A stretch of 64,000 bases of DNA from Delphinapterus leucas (taxonomy: Eukaryota > Chordata > Mammalia > Artiodactyla > Monodontidae): NCBI RefSeq assembly GCF_002288925.2, contig NW_022098001.1:18194243-18258242 (forward strand), in the 5' to 3' direction. The notes below the pieces were generated by a model. It ran no database searches. It was not told the DNA's origin and worked only from the letters and a program-made list of their open reading frames with translations. Positions within the stretch are counted from its first letter, which is position 1. The number at the start of each line of letters is the position of its first letter. The translations under genes were made by a program, and so were the position numbers. This document shows, piece after piece, positions 1 through 12,890 of this stretch.

Positions 1-2400
1 ATGTAAAAAAAAAATCTGTGTTCAATGTTAGTAACAAAGAATTCACATGAATAGAATTTTTAGAATTGAAGATGAATCTATATAGAAATATCTAATCATA
101 TTAGTGCCAGAAATTGCTCTAAAACATCCTAAGACCAGGAGGGAAAAGAAATTAGTTTGATAAAATAGTTCTGTAGTCTCTCAATAAAAGAGATAAAACT
201 CCTAAAAGTCACAGTAAATCTTTCCTAAAAATATTTTGTTAAATATAAATCTGGAATTACAACTCCAGGTTTTCTTCCAACTCCATGTGCTTAGACATTA
301 TTTAAAACATGCCAAAATCTCACTCCAAAGCATGGTATCAAGAGTAGGATTGATTATAACCAGCAATACCAAAAATCCTTTGTGAAAAAATTTATTCACA
401 CCCACAATACTCTTAGAGCACTTTACCCAGCCCATAAAATTCAAGAGTAAACATATTTATTCAAAAGTTTCAATGGCTAAAATTAGCTTAAAGTTCGGTA
501 CTACATGTCATCTATATAAGATATCTCTTCCCAAATGTCCAGGTAACACCTATGCAAATAAAAAGTTGAACTTATCTTCCACCTCCCATGTAGAACAACA
601 GAAAAATTCTTTTTCCTAAAATATTTTGATCACATCCCTAACATGTTAGAACTTCCAGTGATTTCCAATACTACACTTAAACTCACTAGCACAAGCATGT
701 GACCCTTTCTCCACATCTCTATCCCTCCTCTAACTACATATCAACTCTATTTAAATCAGCAGCTATTTATTGATGAATCACATTTTGCTAGACTGTAGGA
801 AATGCGATAGAAGGATGGGGGAGGGGAAGATATCGTCTATTTTCTAGGGGTTATTTAATGAAGGAAATAGAAAAAGGCAGAATAGGATAAACTAACAATC
901 AAGTCACACAATGAGTGTTATGGGCACTCAAAGGATGGAGAGTTGCATTCCCAGTGAGAAAAAAAGGTTTCCCACCTTGCCTAGACCCTGTATTTTAGCA
1001 GGTTAGTATACTTGCTATCTGCTGCACACTGACTCTTCAGTTTATCTCTATACTAATTTCCCTAGTTCCATGGTTTTTTCCTTGTCTAAACATTTACTCA
1101 ATACTTACCTCTTCCATGAAAATTTCCCTGGCTTCCCCACAGTTCTGTTCTTGCTGAACACCCAAGATCCAGGTAACCAGGCTATTCACGGGTATACAGC
1201 TATAGTCATTTTCACTGTCTATTGATATTCTTCCTCGAAATTTATTGCATGTGATTTTAACCAGTCTGGCTCATGAAACTGTAAATTCCGTGTGAGTAGG
1301 GATTATTCACATAACCTGCTTTGCCTCTTTCCTCAGGATCTAATGGAAGGTTCTGCAGACATAGGATCTACTCAGTAAGTATTAACATATGAATGTCCCT
1401 ACTCTTGAAATTACCAAAGAATCATTTAATCTATCTCAGCCTAGTTTCCAGACTGTGCTGTTAAAGAATCAGGAAAATAGGTAGAGATAGAAAGAGAGTT
1501 GGAGATAGTAGTGGGAAAAATAAGGAGAGTTTCTGTTTTTACTTGCTCAAACTCTCCCTATTCTTTCATAATATAAGGAAAATCCTATCTTTTTCAACAT
1601 GATTCCTTTCTCTTATAGAATATGAAGAATGTGGAGAGGAAAAACTAGAATAAATGCAGAAGAAGAAAGAGATGAGACAAAAGAGAGAAAACCTCATGGA
1701 CAGGAGTTTCAGAGAGAGTTTTAGAGGGTTAGTGTGTGACAGGAAAATTGCTCTGGAGCAATTATGAAAAAAGAGAGAACTGAGCCAGGCACAAATGAAG
1801 AAAAATGTTAAAGAAAAACATTTTAAGAAAAGTTGTGCACTAGAAACTGGATCACATTTAATAGTTTTTGAGAAACACTAGTAAAGACTGAAATTCTTCT
1901 CACATTACTTTTTATTGTGACATTATGCTTCTTTGAATGTGGTCTATGTGGAGACCAGAACACCTAAAGCAGTGATTTATATTCACATTACACTTGGAAA
2001 GGTAGACTTATAAATATTAGAGGGCATTAACTCCAAACTCAAGCCTACTTCAAGAAGTTGATCTACAGCATTCCTAATAAGAGGACATTGCAAAAGTTTC
2101 CTATCTGAGTAGGTAAGTAGTAGCTGAAACTGAATCCATGTTCTACTAAGTCATGTAACTGACATGGCGATACATCAACACAGAGGGAGCAACTTTAATT
2201 AACTCATCCAGTAGATATGGTACCTTTTTCACAATTTGCTTAAAATGTCATATAGGCTGGCCTAGCCCTGAATCCAACCTATGTTTTAATTCTAATGACC
2301 GTAATTGACAAGCTTAGAAAAATAGCTTTTTCCAATTTTCAGACATTCTAATTGTTAGAACATTTTTTTCTATTCATAATTGAGCCAAGATCTGCTATTT
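1..2400. other. Unique AT-rich intergenic DNA with an L2-like stretch
   Basis: No gene, RNA or young repeat is seen. Positions about 1060-1395 have the look of an ancient L2 3' region on the plus strand: a C/T-rich body followed by a segment resembling 'aaactgtaaattcc...gtagggatta' and ending near 'ctactcagtaagtatt', which matches the usual L2 tail about cumulative totals and yearly-style A-rich ends only loosely. The rest is AT-rich with no open frame of interest. The right limit is the target-site duplication of the L1 that follows. Confidence 0.45.
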
Positions 2401-2501
2401 AAAATACCCACTGTTGACCAAAGGACAGACAGCAGGAGCAAGAAGAACTACAGTCCCAAAGCCTGTGGAACGAAAACCACCATCACAGAAAGATAGGAAA
2501 A

Positions 2502-3379
2502 ATGAAAAGGCAGAGGACTATGTCACAGATGAAGGAACAAGATAAAACCCCAGAAAAACAACTAAATGAAGTGGAGATAGGCAAACTTCCAGAAAAAGAA
2601 TTTAGAATCATGATAGTGAAGATGATCCAGGACCTCAGAAAAAGAATGGATGCAAGGATTGAGAAGATGCAAGAAATGTTTAACAAAGACTTAGAAGAAT
2701 TAAAGAACAAACAGAGATGAACAATACAATAACTGAAATGAAAACTACACTAGAAGGAAGCAATAGCAGAATAACTGAGGCAAAAGAACAGATAAGTGAC
2801 CTGGAAGACAGAATGGTGGAAATAACTGCTACAGAACAGAATAAAGAAAAAATAATGAAAAGAAATGAAGACAGCCTAAGAGACATCTGGGACAACATTA
2901 AATGCACCAACATTCACATTATAGGGGTCCCAGAAGGAGGAGAGAGAGAAAGGACCCGAGAAAATATTTGAAGAGAATTATAGTTGAAAACTTCCCTAAC
3001 ATGGGAAAGGAAATAGCCACCCAAGTCCAAAAAGTGCAGAGTGTCCCAGGCAGCATAAACCCAAGGAGAAATGCACCAAGATACATAGTAATCAAATTGA
3101 CAAAAACTAAAGTCAAGGGAAAAATGAAAACATACATACAAGGGAACTCCCAAAAGGTAATCAGCTGATTTCTCAGCAGAAACTCTGCAAGCCAGAAGGG
3201 AGTGGCATGATGTATTTAAAGTGAAGAAAGGGAAGAACCTACAACCAAGATTACTCTACCCAGCAAGGATCTCATTCAGATTCTACAGAGATATCAAAAG
3301 CTTTACAGACAAGCAAAAGCTAAAAGAATTCAGCACCACCAAACCAGCTCTACAACAAATGCCAAAAGGACTTCTCTAA
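2502..3379 (+). pseudogene. L1 ORF1 remnant (RNA-binding chaperone protein)
   Basis: ORF1 of L1 encodes a coiled-coil RNA-binding protein that packages L1 RNA. The start used is the ATG at 2502, giving a charged N-terminus (MKRQRTMSQMKEQDK) followed by the recognisable GKLPEKEFRIMIVKM segment. A long Lys/Glu-rich coiled coil follows (about residues 45-130) and then the RRM-like part. The frame is broken: an in-frame stop occurs at about codon 73, the coiled-coil continues in another frame from 2717, and the RRM part continues from 2902. The C-terminal stretch, readable by eye to 3379, ends in KPALQQMPKGLL before a stop, the usual end of ORF1. The whole is about 290 codons. Non-functional. Confidence 0.85.
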
Positions 3380-3437
3380 GTGAGAAACACAAGAGGAGAG
3401 AAGGACCTACAAAAACAAACCGAAAACAATTAAGAAA

Positions 3438-6400
3438 ATGGTAATAGGAACATACATATCAATAATTACCTAAAGTGTGAATGCATTAAATGCTCCAAAC
3501 AAAAGACACAGACTGGCTGAATGGATACAAAAACAAGACCCATATATATGCTGTCTACAAGAGACCCATTTCAGACCTACAGACACATACAGACTGAAAG
3601 TGAGGGGATGGAAAAATATATTCCATACAAACAGAAATCAAAAGAAAGCTGGAGTAGCAATACTCATATCAGGTAAAATAGACTTTAAAATAAAGAATGT
3701 TACAAGAGACAAGGAAGGACACTATATAATGATCAAGGAATTAATCCAAGAACATATAACAGTTATAAATATTTCTGCACCCAACATAAGAGCACCTCAA
3801 TACATAAGCCAAGTGCTAACAGCCATAAAAGGGGAACTCGACAGTAACACAATAATACCAGGGGATTTTAACACCTCACTTATGCCAATGGACAGATCAT
3901 CCAGACAGCAAATTAATAAGGAAACACAAGCTTTAAATGACACAATAGACCACATAGATGTAATCAATATTAATAGGACATTCCATCCAAAAACAGCAGA
4001 TTACTCTTTCTTCTCAAGTGTACATTTAACATTCTCCAGGATAGATCACCTCTTGGGTCACAAATCAAGCCTCAGTAAATTTAAGAAAAGTGAAATCAAA
4101 TCAAGCATCTTTTCCGACCACAACACTATAAGATTAGAAATAAATTACAGGAAAAAAAATGTCAAAAAACACAAACACATGGAGGCTAAACAATATGCTA
4201 CTAAAGAGCCAATAGATCACTGAAGAAATCAAAGAGTAAGTCAAAAAATGCCTAGAGACAAATGTCAATGAAAACACAACCATCCAAAACCTATGGGATG
4301 CAGTAAAAACAGTTTTAACAGGGAAGTTTACAGCAATACAATCCTACCTCAAGAAACAAGAAAAATCTCAAATAAACAATCTAACATTACACCTAAAGGA
4401 ACTAGAGAAAGAAGAACTAACAGAACCCAAAGTTAGTAGAAGGAAAGAAATCATAAAGATCAGAGCAGAAATAAATTAAATAGAAAAAAGAAAACAATAG
4501 CAAAGATCAATAAAACTAAAAGCTGGCTCTTTGAGAAGATAAACAAAATTGATACACTTTTAGCCAGACTCATCAAGAAAGAGGGAGTGGACTCCAATAA
4601 AATTAGGAATGAAAAAGGAGAAGTTACAACGGACACCACAGAAATACAAAGCATCATAAGAGACAATTACAAGCAACTAATGCCAATAAAATGGACAACC
4701 TGGAAGAAATGGACAAATTCTTAGAAAGATATAACCTTCCAGGACTGAACCAGGAAGAAATAAAATATATGAACAGAACAATCACAAGTAATGAAATTGA
4801 AACGGTGATTAAAAATCTTCCAACAGGTCTTCCCTGGTGGCACAGTGGTTGAGAGTCCGCCTGCCGATGCCAGGGACACGGGTTCTTTCCCTGGTCCGGG
4901 AAAATCCCACATGCCGTGGAGCAGCTGGGCCCGTGAGCCATGGCCTCTGAGCCTGCGCATCCGGAGCCTGTGCTTTGCAACGGGAGAGGCCACAACAGTG
5001 AGAGGCCCGTGTACCGCAAAAATAAAAATAAAAAAAGAAAAGAAAAGAAAAAAAATCTTCCAACAAACAAAAGCCCAGGACCAGATGGATTCACAGATGA
5101 ATTCTATCAAACATTTAGAGAAGACCTAATACCTATCCTTCTCAAACTCTTCCAAAATATAGCAGAGGGAGGAACACTCCCAAACTCATTCTATGAGGCC
5201 ACCATTATCCTGATACCAAAACCAGACAAAGATAACAAAAAAAGAAATCTACAGGCCAATATCACTGATGAACATAGATACAAAAATCCTCAACAAAATT
5301 CTAGCAAACAGAATCCAACAACACATTAAAAGGATCATACACCATGATCAAATGGGGTTTATCCCAGGAAAGCAAGGATTCTTCAATATACGCAGGTCAA
5401 TCAATGTGATACATGATATTAACAAATTGAAGGATAAAAATCATATGATAATCTCATGCAGAAAAAGCTTTTGATGCAGAAAAGGCTTTGGACAAAATTC
5501 AACACTCATTTATGATAAACATTCTCTAGAAAGTAGGCATAGAGGGAACTTACCTCAACATAATAAAGGCCATTTATGGCAAACCCACAGCAAACGCCAT
5601 TCTCAGTGGTGAAAAACTGAAACCATTTCCTCTAAGATCAGGAACAAGATGCAGATGACATGATACTATAGATAGAAAATCCTAAGGATGCCATCAGAAA
5701 ACTACTAGAGCTAATCAATGAATTTGGTAATGTTGCAGGATACAAAATTAATGCACAGAAATCTCTTGCATTCCTATACACTAACAACAAAAGAACAGAA
5801 AGAGAAATTAAGGAAACAATCCCATTTACCACTGCAACAAAAAGAATAAATACCTAGGAATAAACCTACCTAAGGAGGTAAAAACCTGTACTCAGAAAAT
5901 TATAAGACACTGATGAAAGAAATCAAAGATGACACAAATATATGGGGAGATATACCATGTTCTTGGATTGGAAGAATCAATATTGTGAAAATGACTATAG
6001 TACCTAAAGCAATCTACAGATTCAATACAATCCCTATCAAATTACCAATGGTATTTTTTACAAAACTAGAACAAAATTCTTAAAATCTGTATGGAGACAC
6101 AAAAGATCCTGAATAGCCAAAGCAATCTTGAGAAAAAAAATCGGAGCTGGAGGAATCAGACTCCCTGACTTCACACTATACCACACAATATGGTATTGGC
6201 ACAAAAACAGAAATATAGATCAATGAAACAGGATAGAAACCCAAGAGATAAACCCACGCACCTATGCTCAACTAAGCTATGACAAAAGAGGCAAGGATAC
6301 ACAGTGGAGAAAAGACAGTCTCTTCGATAAGTGCTGCTGGGAAAACTAGACAGCTACATGTAAAAAATGAAATTAGAACACTCCCTAACACCATACACAA

Positions 6401-7310
6401 AAATAAACTCAAACTGGATTAAAAACCTAAATTAAGACTGGACACTATAAAGATCTTTTTTGACCCACCTCCTAGAGTAGTAGAAATAAAAACAGAAATA
6501 AACAAATGGAAGCTAATGAAACTTTAAAGCATTTGCACAGCAGAGAAAACTATAAACAAGATGAAAAGAAAACCCTCTTAATGGGAGAAAATGTTTGCAA
6601 ACGAATCAATGGACAAAGGGTTAATCTCCAAAATATATAAACAGCTCATGCCGCTCAATATAAAAAACAACAACAACCTAATGAAAAATGGTTGGAAGAC
6701 CTAAATAGTCATTTCTCTAAAGAAGATATACAGATGGCCAAGACGCACATGAAAAGCTGCTTAACATCACTAATTATTAGAGAAATGCAAATCAAAACTA
6801 CAATGAGGTATCACCTCACAGCGGTCAGAATGGCCATCATCAAAAAATCTAGAAACAATAAATACTGGAGACGGTGTGGAGAAAAGGGAACCCTCTTGCA
6901 CTGTTGGTGGGAATGTAAATTGATACAGCCACTATGGAGAACAGTATGAAGGTTCCTTCAAAAACTAAAAATAGAATTACCATATGACCCAGCAATCCCA
7001 CTACTGGGCATATACCCAGGGAAAACCATAATTCAAAAAGACACATGCACCCCAATGTTCACTGCAGCACTATTTACAATAGCCAGGTCATGGAAGCAAT
7101 CTAAATGTCCATAGACAGACAAGTGGATAAAAAAGGTGTGGTACATATATACAATGGAATACACTCAGCCATAAAAGGAATGAAATTGAGTCATTTGTAG
7201 AGACGTGTATGGACCTAGAGACTGTCATACAGAGTGAAGTAAGTCAGAAAGAGAAAAACAAATATCGTATATTAATGCATACATGTGGAATCAAGAAAAA
7301 TGGTACAGAT
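3438..7310 (+). pseudogene. L1 ORF2 remnant (endonuclease-reverse transcriptase), SINE-interrupted
   Basis: ORF2 supplies the APE-type endonuclease and reverse transcriptase used for target-primed reverse transcription. The ATG at 3438 is followed by a stop at codon 12. The endonuclease reads well from 3477 to 4223: CLQETH (catalytic Glu), GDFNTSL (catalytic Asp), and SDHN near the end (catalytic Asp-His). After the SINE at 4826-5050 the RT part continues with IPGKQGF and [11 protein letters not shown]. Two local lesions are visible. An 18 bp unit (GCAGAAAAAGCTTTTGAT) is nearly duplicated at 5458-5493. About 150 bp that normally separate the RSGTSQG-type segment from the catalytic FADD segment are missing at about 5647, where AGGAACAAG joins ATGCAGATGACATG. 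The C-terminal domain with the zinc-knuckle-like CWWEC segment is recognisable at 6900-6930. Confidence 0.88.
4811..5065 (+). mobile_element. CHR-type SINE (short form) in L1 ORF2
   Basis: A tRNA-derived SINE starting GGTCTTCCCTGGTGGCACAG. The A-box-like TGGCACAGTGG and a B-box-like GGTTCT region reflect its tRNA-like RNA polymerase III promoter. It ends in the A-rich tail at about 5019-5050. The duplication AAAAATCTTCCAACA at 4811-4825 and 5051-5065 is perfect, so the SINE proper is 4826-5050. It lies in the same orientation as ORF2 and interrupts it. The element depends on L1 machinery for its movement. Confidence 0.95.
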
Positions 7311-7451
7311 GAACTGATTTGCAAGGCAGAAATAGAGACACAGATGTACAGAACAAACATATGGACACCAATGGGGAAACACGGGGGTGGGATGAATTGG
7401 GAGATTGGGATTGACATATATACACTAATATGTATAAAATAGATAACTAAT

Positions 7452-8325
7452 AATAACCTGCATCAAAAAATCTACCAACAATAAATGCTGGAGAGGGTGT
7501 GCAGAAAAGGGAACCCTCTTACACTGTTGGTGGGAATGTAAATTGATACAGCCACTATGGAGAACAGTATGTACATTCCTTAAAAAAAAACTAAAAATAG
7601 AACTACCATATGACACAGCAATCCCACTACTGGGCATATACCCTGAGAAAACCATAATTCAAAAAGACTCATGTATCACAATGTTCATTGCAGCCCTATT
7701 TACAATAGCCAGGACATGGAAGCAACCTAAGTGTCCATCGACAAATGAATGGATAAAGAAGATGTGGCACATATATACAATGGAATATTACTCAGCCATA
7801 AAAGGAATGAAATTGAGTCATTTGTAGAGACGTGTATGGACCTAGAGACTGTCATACACAGTGAAGTAAGTCAGAAGGAGAAAAACAAATACCGTATGCT
7901 AACACATATATATGGAATCTAAAAAAAAAAAAAAAAGCTTCTGAAGAACCTAAGGGCAGGACAGGAATAAAGAGGCAGTTATAGAGAATGGACTTGAGGA
8001 CACAGGGAGGGGGAAGGGTAAGCTGGGAGGAAGTGAGAGAGTGGCATGGACATATATACACTACCAAATGTAAAATAGATAGCTAGTGGGAAGCAGCCGC
8101 ATAGCACAGGGAGATCAGCTCGCATAGCACAGGGAGATCAGCTCGGTGCTTTGTGACCACCTAGAGGGGTGGGATAGGGAGGGTGGGAGGGAGATGCAAG
8201 AGGGAGGAGATATGGGGATATATGTATATGTATAACTGATTCATTTTGTTAGAAAGCAGAAACTAGCACACCATTGTAAAGAAATTATACTCCAATAAAG
8301 ATGTTAAAAAAAAAAAATAGCCTGC
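7452..8325 (+). mobile_element. Nested L1 3' end inserted into the outer L1 3' UTR
   Basis: From 7462 the sequence repeats the ORF2 C-terminal region already seen at 6837-7235, about 625 bp upstream, and then continues through a full 3' UTR to CCAATAAAGATG and an A tail ending near 8315. A slightly mutated duplication flanks it (AATAACCTGC at 7452-7461, AATAGCCTGC at 8316-8325). After this the outer element's 3' UTR resumes. This is therefore a 5'-truncated L1 inserted into an existing one and not a tandem duplication. A perfect 23 bp tandem repeat lies inside its 3' UTR at 8099-8144. Confidence 0.88.
8099..8144. repeat. Perfect 23 bp tandem duplication in the L1 3' UTR
   Basis: Two exact head-to-tail copies of a 23 bp unit (starting GCATAGCACAGG, ending ATCAGCTC) at 8099-8121 and 8122-8144. 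The equivalent L1 3' UTR at 14628-14730 holds the unit once, so this copy gained one by slippage or unequal exchange. Confidence 0.95.
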
Positions 8326-8432
8326 TGCATAGCACAGGGAACTCCACTTTGCTGTATGGTAGAATCTTACACAGCATCATAAAAACAACTATACCCCAAT
8401 AAAAAAAATTTAAATAAAATAAAATACCCACT

Positions 8433-8938
8433 CTTTAGTCTTTATACTAATCCCTGTGACACATAACAACCTCTCAGGGCTAATTCATTTAGTGCTATCC
8501 CAAAAAAGCTCTGATGCTTTTATGGTGCTGTTCATTTTATAAAAACTGCTACATTTAAATGTGGATGCACATATATGTCAATTACAGTCCTTAACGGTGC
8601 AGTTAATATTTTACTCATGATAGGCCAACAAGTAAAGAAAATGAGCACAATCCTGTTCTCTCAGTGTTGATTGCTAACGTAACTTACTTTGCTCTCTTCG
8701 GATTAAATAACACTTTACAATCTGTTTCTTTAACATGTTTTTTCTTCTGCCGTTAGTTTATGTTCTGTGGCTTATTTTGCCTCATGATAGGGGTCAAAAG
8801 GAAATAGCTCTAATGAAGTAAAACAATGCCTAGGGAAAAGAATCACTTGTACTTTCAAATGAATGTTTTACCAGGATCCAAGGCATTTTCAAAGAGAAAG
8901 GAGGGAAGGATGAGGGGGGCTAGGGAGGGAAGACAGAA
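8433..8938. other. Unannotated intergenic stretch
   Basis: AT-rich unique sequence between the L1 target-site duplication and the MaLR LTR. No open frame, repeat family or motif was recognised. Confidence 0.6.
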
Positions 8939-9300
8939 GGTGTTATGGACTGCAGGTTTGTGTCCCCCCAGTATTTTTATGTTGAAACCCTAACAACCAG
9001 TGAGGTGGTATTAGAAGGTGAGGCGTTTATGAAGTAATTAGTTTTATACAACGTCTTGAGGGTGGAGACCATGATGGGATTAGTGTGTTTATAAGAAGAG
9101 AAAGAGACTAGAGCTTGCTCTCTCAGTCATGTGAAGATACAGCAAGGAACTGGCAATCTACAAGCCAGGAAGAGGTCCTCACCAGATATAGAACTTCCTG
9201 GTGTCTTGATCTTGGGCTTCCAAGTCTTCAGAAATGTGAGAAATAAATATCTGTTGTTTAAGCCACCCAGTCTATGATATTTTTTGTTATCATATCACTG
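8939..9300 (+). mobile_element. MaLR solitary LTR (MST/MLT1-like)
   Basis: A solo LTR of the mammalian apparent LTR retrotransposon family. It opens with TTATGGACTGCAGGTTTGTG, contains the block with GTGAGGTGGTATTAGAAGG and the GTGTTTATAAGAAGAG TATA-like segment, and ends with GAAATAAATATCTG (polyadenylation signal) and TTGTTTAAGCCACCCAGTC. It is plus strand, with no internal region attached. An (AAGG)n-like microsatellite follows directly. Confidence 0.82.
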
Positions 9301-9365
9301 AAAAAGAAAGGAAGGAAGGAAAGAAGGAAGGAGAAAGGAGGGAGAAAAAAGGAAGGAAAAAATAA
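9301..9365. repeat. GGAA/AAAG microsatellite
   Basis: An imperfect purine-rich run of GGAA, AAAG and GGAG units directly after the LTR end. Confidence 0.85.
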
Positions 9366-10505
9366 AGAACAGCAGTTCACTGAGGATTAGTAAAAGCTCC
9401 TTCTCATTTCTGACCAACAATTGATAAACAGTAAGTAAAATAAACTATGGCTGGGGACACAGCTTGACTTGAAAAGATCTGATGATACCAAGAAGGAATT
9501 ATCCCATACAGTGCTAGAAATTCACTTCCTTAGAAGTGCATTATTGTGGACCTATGACTGCTGCTTCAGCTCTCCTATTTCTAGGAACAATAACACTCAT
9601 GCTGAAGGAAATATGTGTAAATATTTATATGTCCTTGTATTTAATGTGGATTTCTTATAGGCAGTATAGAGTTGGGTCCTGTTTTGTAATCCAGTGTCAC
9701 AATCTCTGCCTTATTTGGAGTATTTAGATTATTTATATGTAACGTGGTTATTGATATGGTTGGGTTTAAATCTATCAATTTGTCATTTATTCTATATTTA
9801 TCTCATCAGTTCTTCACTTTTTCCTTTTATTACCATCTTTTGGATTATTTGTATGATTCTATTTTACTCCTTTGTTGGTTTATTAACTATAACTTATTTT
9901 GATGATTGCTTTAGAGTTTATAATGTACATCTTTAACTATTAAAGTCTATCTTCAAATGATAGCATACCACTTCACATTTAGTATAAGGACATTACAACT
10001 GCGTACTTCCATTTTCCTTTGTACTACAGTTGTCATACACTTATGTTTACATGTGTTATAACCCCAAAATAAAATATATTAGTTTTTTGCTTTAAAGTTG
10101 CATATCTTTAAAAGACATTAAAATAATTTTAAAAGTCTTTTATATTTACCTGCAGAGTTACCATTCCACTACTCTTCATTTTTCGTTGGATAGTTTCAGA
10201 TTTTCATTTGGTATGATTTTCCTGCCTGAAGTACTTACTTTAACATTTCTACTAGTGCAGGTTTGCTGGATAAATTATTTATATATCTGAAAAATGTTTT
10301 ATCTTCCCTTTGGTTTTTTTTGTTTGTTTTTAATTAAATTTTATTGGAGTATAGTTGCTTTACAATATTGTGTTAGCTTCTACTGCACAGCAAAATGAAT
10401 CAGCCATACATATACATATATACCCTCCCTATGGATTTCCTTCCCATTTCCCTCCCACTACAGTGCATTAAGTAGAGTTCCCTGTGCTATAGAGTATGTT
10501 CTCAT

Positions 10506-10739
10506 CAGTTGTCTATTTTTTTTTTTTTTTTTTTTTTGCGGTACGCGGGCCTCTCACTGTTGTGGCATCTCCAGTTGCGGAGCACAGGCTCCGGACGTGC
10601 AGGCTCAATGGCCATGGCTCACGGGCCCAGCCGCTCCGCAGCATGTGGGATCTTCCCAGACCGGGGTACGAACCCGTGTCCCCTGCATCGGCAGGCGGAC
10701 TCTCAACCACTGCGCCACCAGGGAAGCCCCAGTTGTCTA
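10506..10739 (-). mobile_element. CHR-type SINE (short form), minus strand
   Basis: A reverse-orientation SINE within the L1 3' UTR. The T tail lies at 10516-10538 and the tRNA-like head at about 10700-10729 (ACTGCGCCACCAGGGAAGCC). The duplication CAGTTGTCTA is exact at 10506-10515 and 10730-10739. It is a young-looking copy close to the other short SINEs. Confidence 0.95.
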
Positions 10740-12890
10740 CTTTATACATAGTATCAAGAGTGTATATGTGTCAATCCCAATCTCCCAATTCATCCCAACC
10801 CACCCCTTTCCCCCTTGGTATCTATACATTTGTTCTCTACGTCTGTGTCTCTATTTCTGCTGGGTAAATAAGGTCATCTATAACATTTCTCTAGATTCCA
10901 CATATATGCATTAATATACAATATTTGGTTTTCTCTTTCTGACTTACTTCACTCTGTATGACACTCTCTAGTTCCATCCATGTCTCTACAAATGACCCGA
11001 TTTCATTAATTTTTTATGGCTGAGTAATATTACATTATATATATGTATCACATCTTCTTCATCCATTCCTCTGTTGATGGACATTTAGGTTGCTTACATG
11101 TCCTGACTATTGTAAATAGTGCTGCTATGAACATTGGGGTGCATGTGTCTTTATGAATTATGGTTTTCTCTGGGCGTATGCCCAGTGGTGGTATTCCTGG
11201 GTCATATGCTGGTTCTATGTTTACTTTTATACGGAACCTACAAACTGTTTTCCATAGTGGTTGTATCAATTTACATTCCCACCAACAGTGCAAGAGGGTT
11301 CCCTTTACTCCACACCCTCTCCAGCATTTATTGTTTGTAGATTTTTTGATGATGGCCATTCTGACTGGTGTGAGGTGATGCCTCATTGAAGTTTTGATTT
11401 GCATTTCTCTAATAATTAGTGTACTTGAGCAACTTTTCATGTGTTTCTTGGCCATCTGTATGTCTTCTTTGAAGAAATGTATATTTAGGTCTTCCGCCAT
11501 TTTTTGATTGGGTTGTTTGTTTTTTGATATTGAGCTACATGAGCTGTTTATATATTTTGGAGATAAATCCTTTGTCAGTTGCTTCATTTACAAATATTTT
11601 CTCCCATTCTGAGGGATGTCTGTTCTTCTTGTTTATGGTTTCCTTTGCTGTGCAAAAGTTTTGAAGTATAATTAGGTCCCATATGTTTATTTTTGTTATA
11701 TTCATTTATCTAGAAGGTGGGTCAAAAAAGATCTTGTTGCAATTTATGTCAAAGAGTGTTCTGCCTATGTTTTCCTCTAAGAGTTTTATTGTGTCTATCC
11801 TTACATTTAGGTTTTTAATCCATTTTGAGTTTATTTTTGTGTATGGTGTTAGGGAGTGTTCCAATTTCATTACTCTACATGTAGCTTTCTAGTTTTCCCA
11901 GCACCACTTATTGAAGAGGCTGTCTTTTCTCCATTGTATGTTTTTGCCTCCGTTGTCATAGATTAGGTGACCATAGATGTATGGATTTATCTCTGGGCTT
12001 TGTATCCTGTTCCATTGATCTATATTTCTATGTTCATGCCAGTACCATACTGTTTTGATTACTGTAGCTTTGTAGTATAGCCTGAAGTCAGAGAGCCTGA
12101 TTCCTCAAGCTCCATTTTTCTTTCTCAAGATTACTTTGGTTATTCGGGTCTTTTGTGTTTCCATACAAATGGTCAAATATTTTGTTCTACTTCTGTAAAA
12201 AGTGCCATTGGTAATTTTATAGGGATTACACAGGGGAAAGAAAAGTAAGAAATACAAACGCATGGAGGCTAAACAACACACTACTAAAGAACCAAGAGAT
12301 CACTGAAGAAATCAAAGAGGAAATCAAAAAATACCTTGAGACAAATGACAATGAAAACATGAAAACCCAAAACCTATGGGATGCAGCAAAAGCAGTTCTA
12401 AGAGGGGAGTTTATAGCAATCCATCCTACACCAAGAAACAAGAAAAATCTCAAATAAACAACCTAATATTACACTAAAGCAACTAGAGAAAGAAGCACTA
12501 ACAAAATCCAAAGTTAGTAGAAGGAAAGAAATCATAAAGATAAGAGCAGAAATAAATCAACTAGAAGTGAAGAAAACAATTGCAAAGGTCAATAAAATTA
12601 AAAGCTGGATCTTTGAGAAGATAAACAAAATTGATAAACCTTTAGCCAGATGTATTAAGAAAAAAAGGGAGAGGGCTCAAATCAATAAAATTAGGAATGG
12701 AAACGGAGAACTTACAACTGACACCACAGAAATACAAAGGATTATAAGAGCAACTATATGCCAATAAAAATGGACAACCTGGAAGAAATGGAAAAATTCT
12801 TAGAAAGGTATAACTTTCCAAGACTGAACCAGGAAGAAATAGAAAATATGAACAGAACAATCAAAAGTAGTGAAATTGAAACTGTGATTT

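Larger units (their letters stand above)
2413..8420 (+). mobile_element. Outer L1 LINE, 5'-truncated, with nested SINE and nested L1
   Basis: A non-LTR retrotransposon on the plus strand. It starts in the last part of the 5' UTR, then carries ORF1 (2502-3379), ORF2 (3438 to about 7310) and a 3' UTR ending in an A-rich tail. The target-site duplication AAAATACCCACT is visible on both sides (2401-2412 and 8421-8432), which fixes the limits. The body is interrupted by a CHR-type SINE at 4826-5050 and by a second L1 3' end at 7462-8315. After that insert the outer 3' UTR resumes at 8326 with a segment ending in 'ataccccaataaaa'. ORF2 is broken by stops and by an internal deletion, so the copy is dead. 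Confidence 0.93.

Noticed and set aside
4845..5129. Open frames across SINEs (also at 10496-10867, 12889-13149, 18692-19031, 44310-44768 and 55836-56201)
   Set aside because: They encode the same SINE-derived peptides (for example [13 protein letters not shown]) on either strand in several places. They are translations of repeats, not genes.
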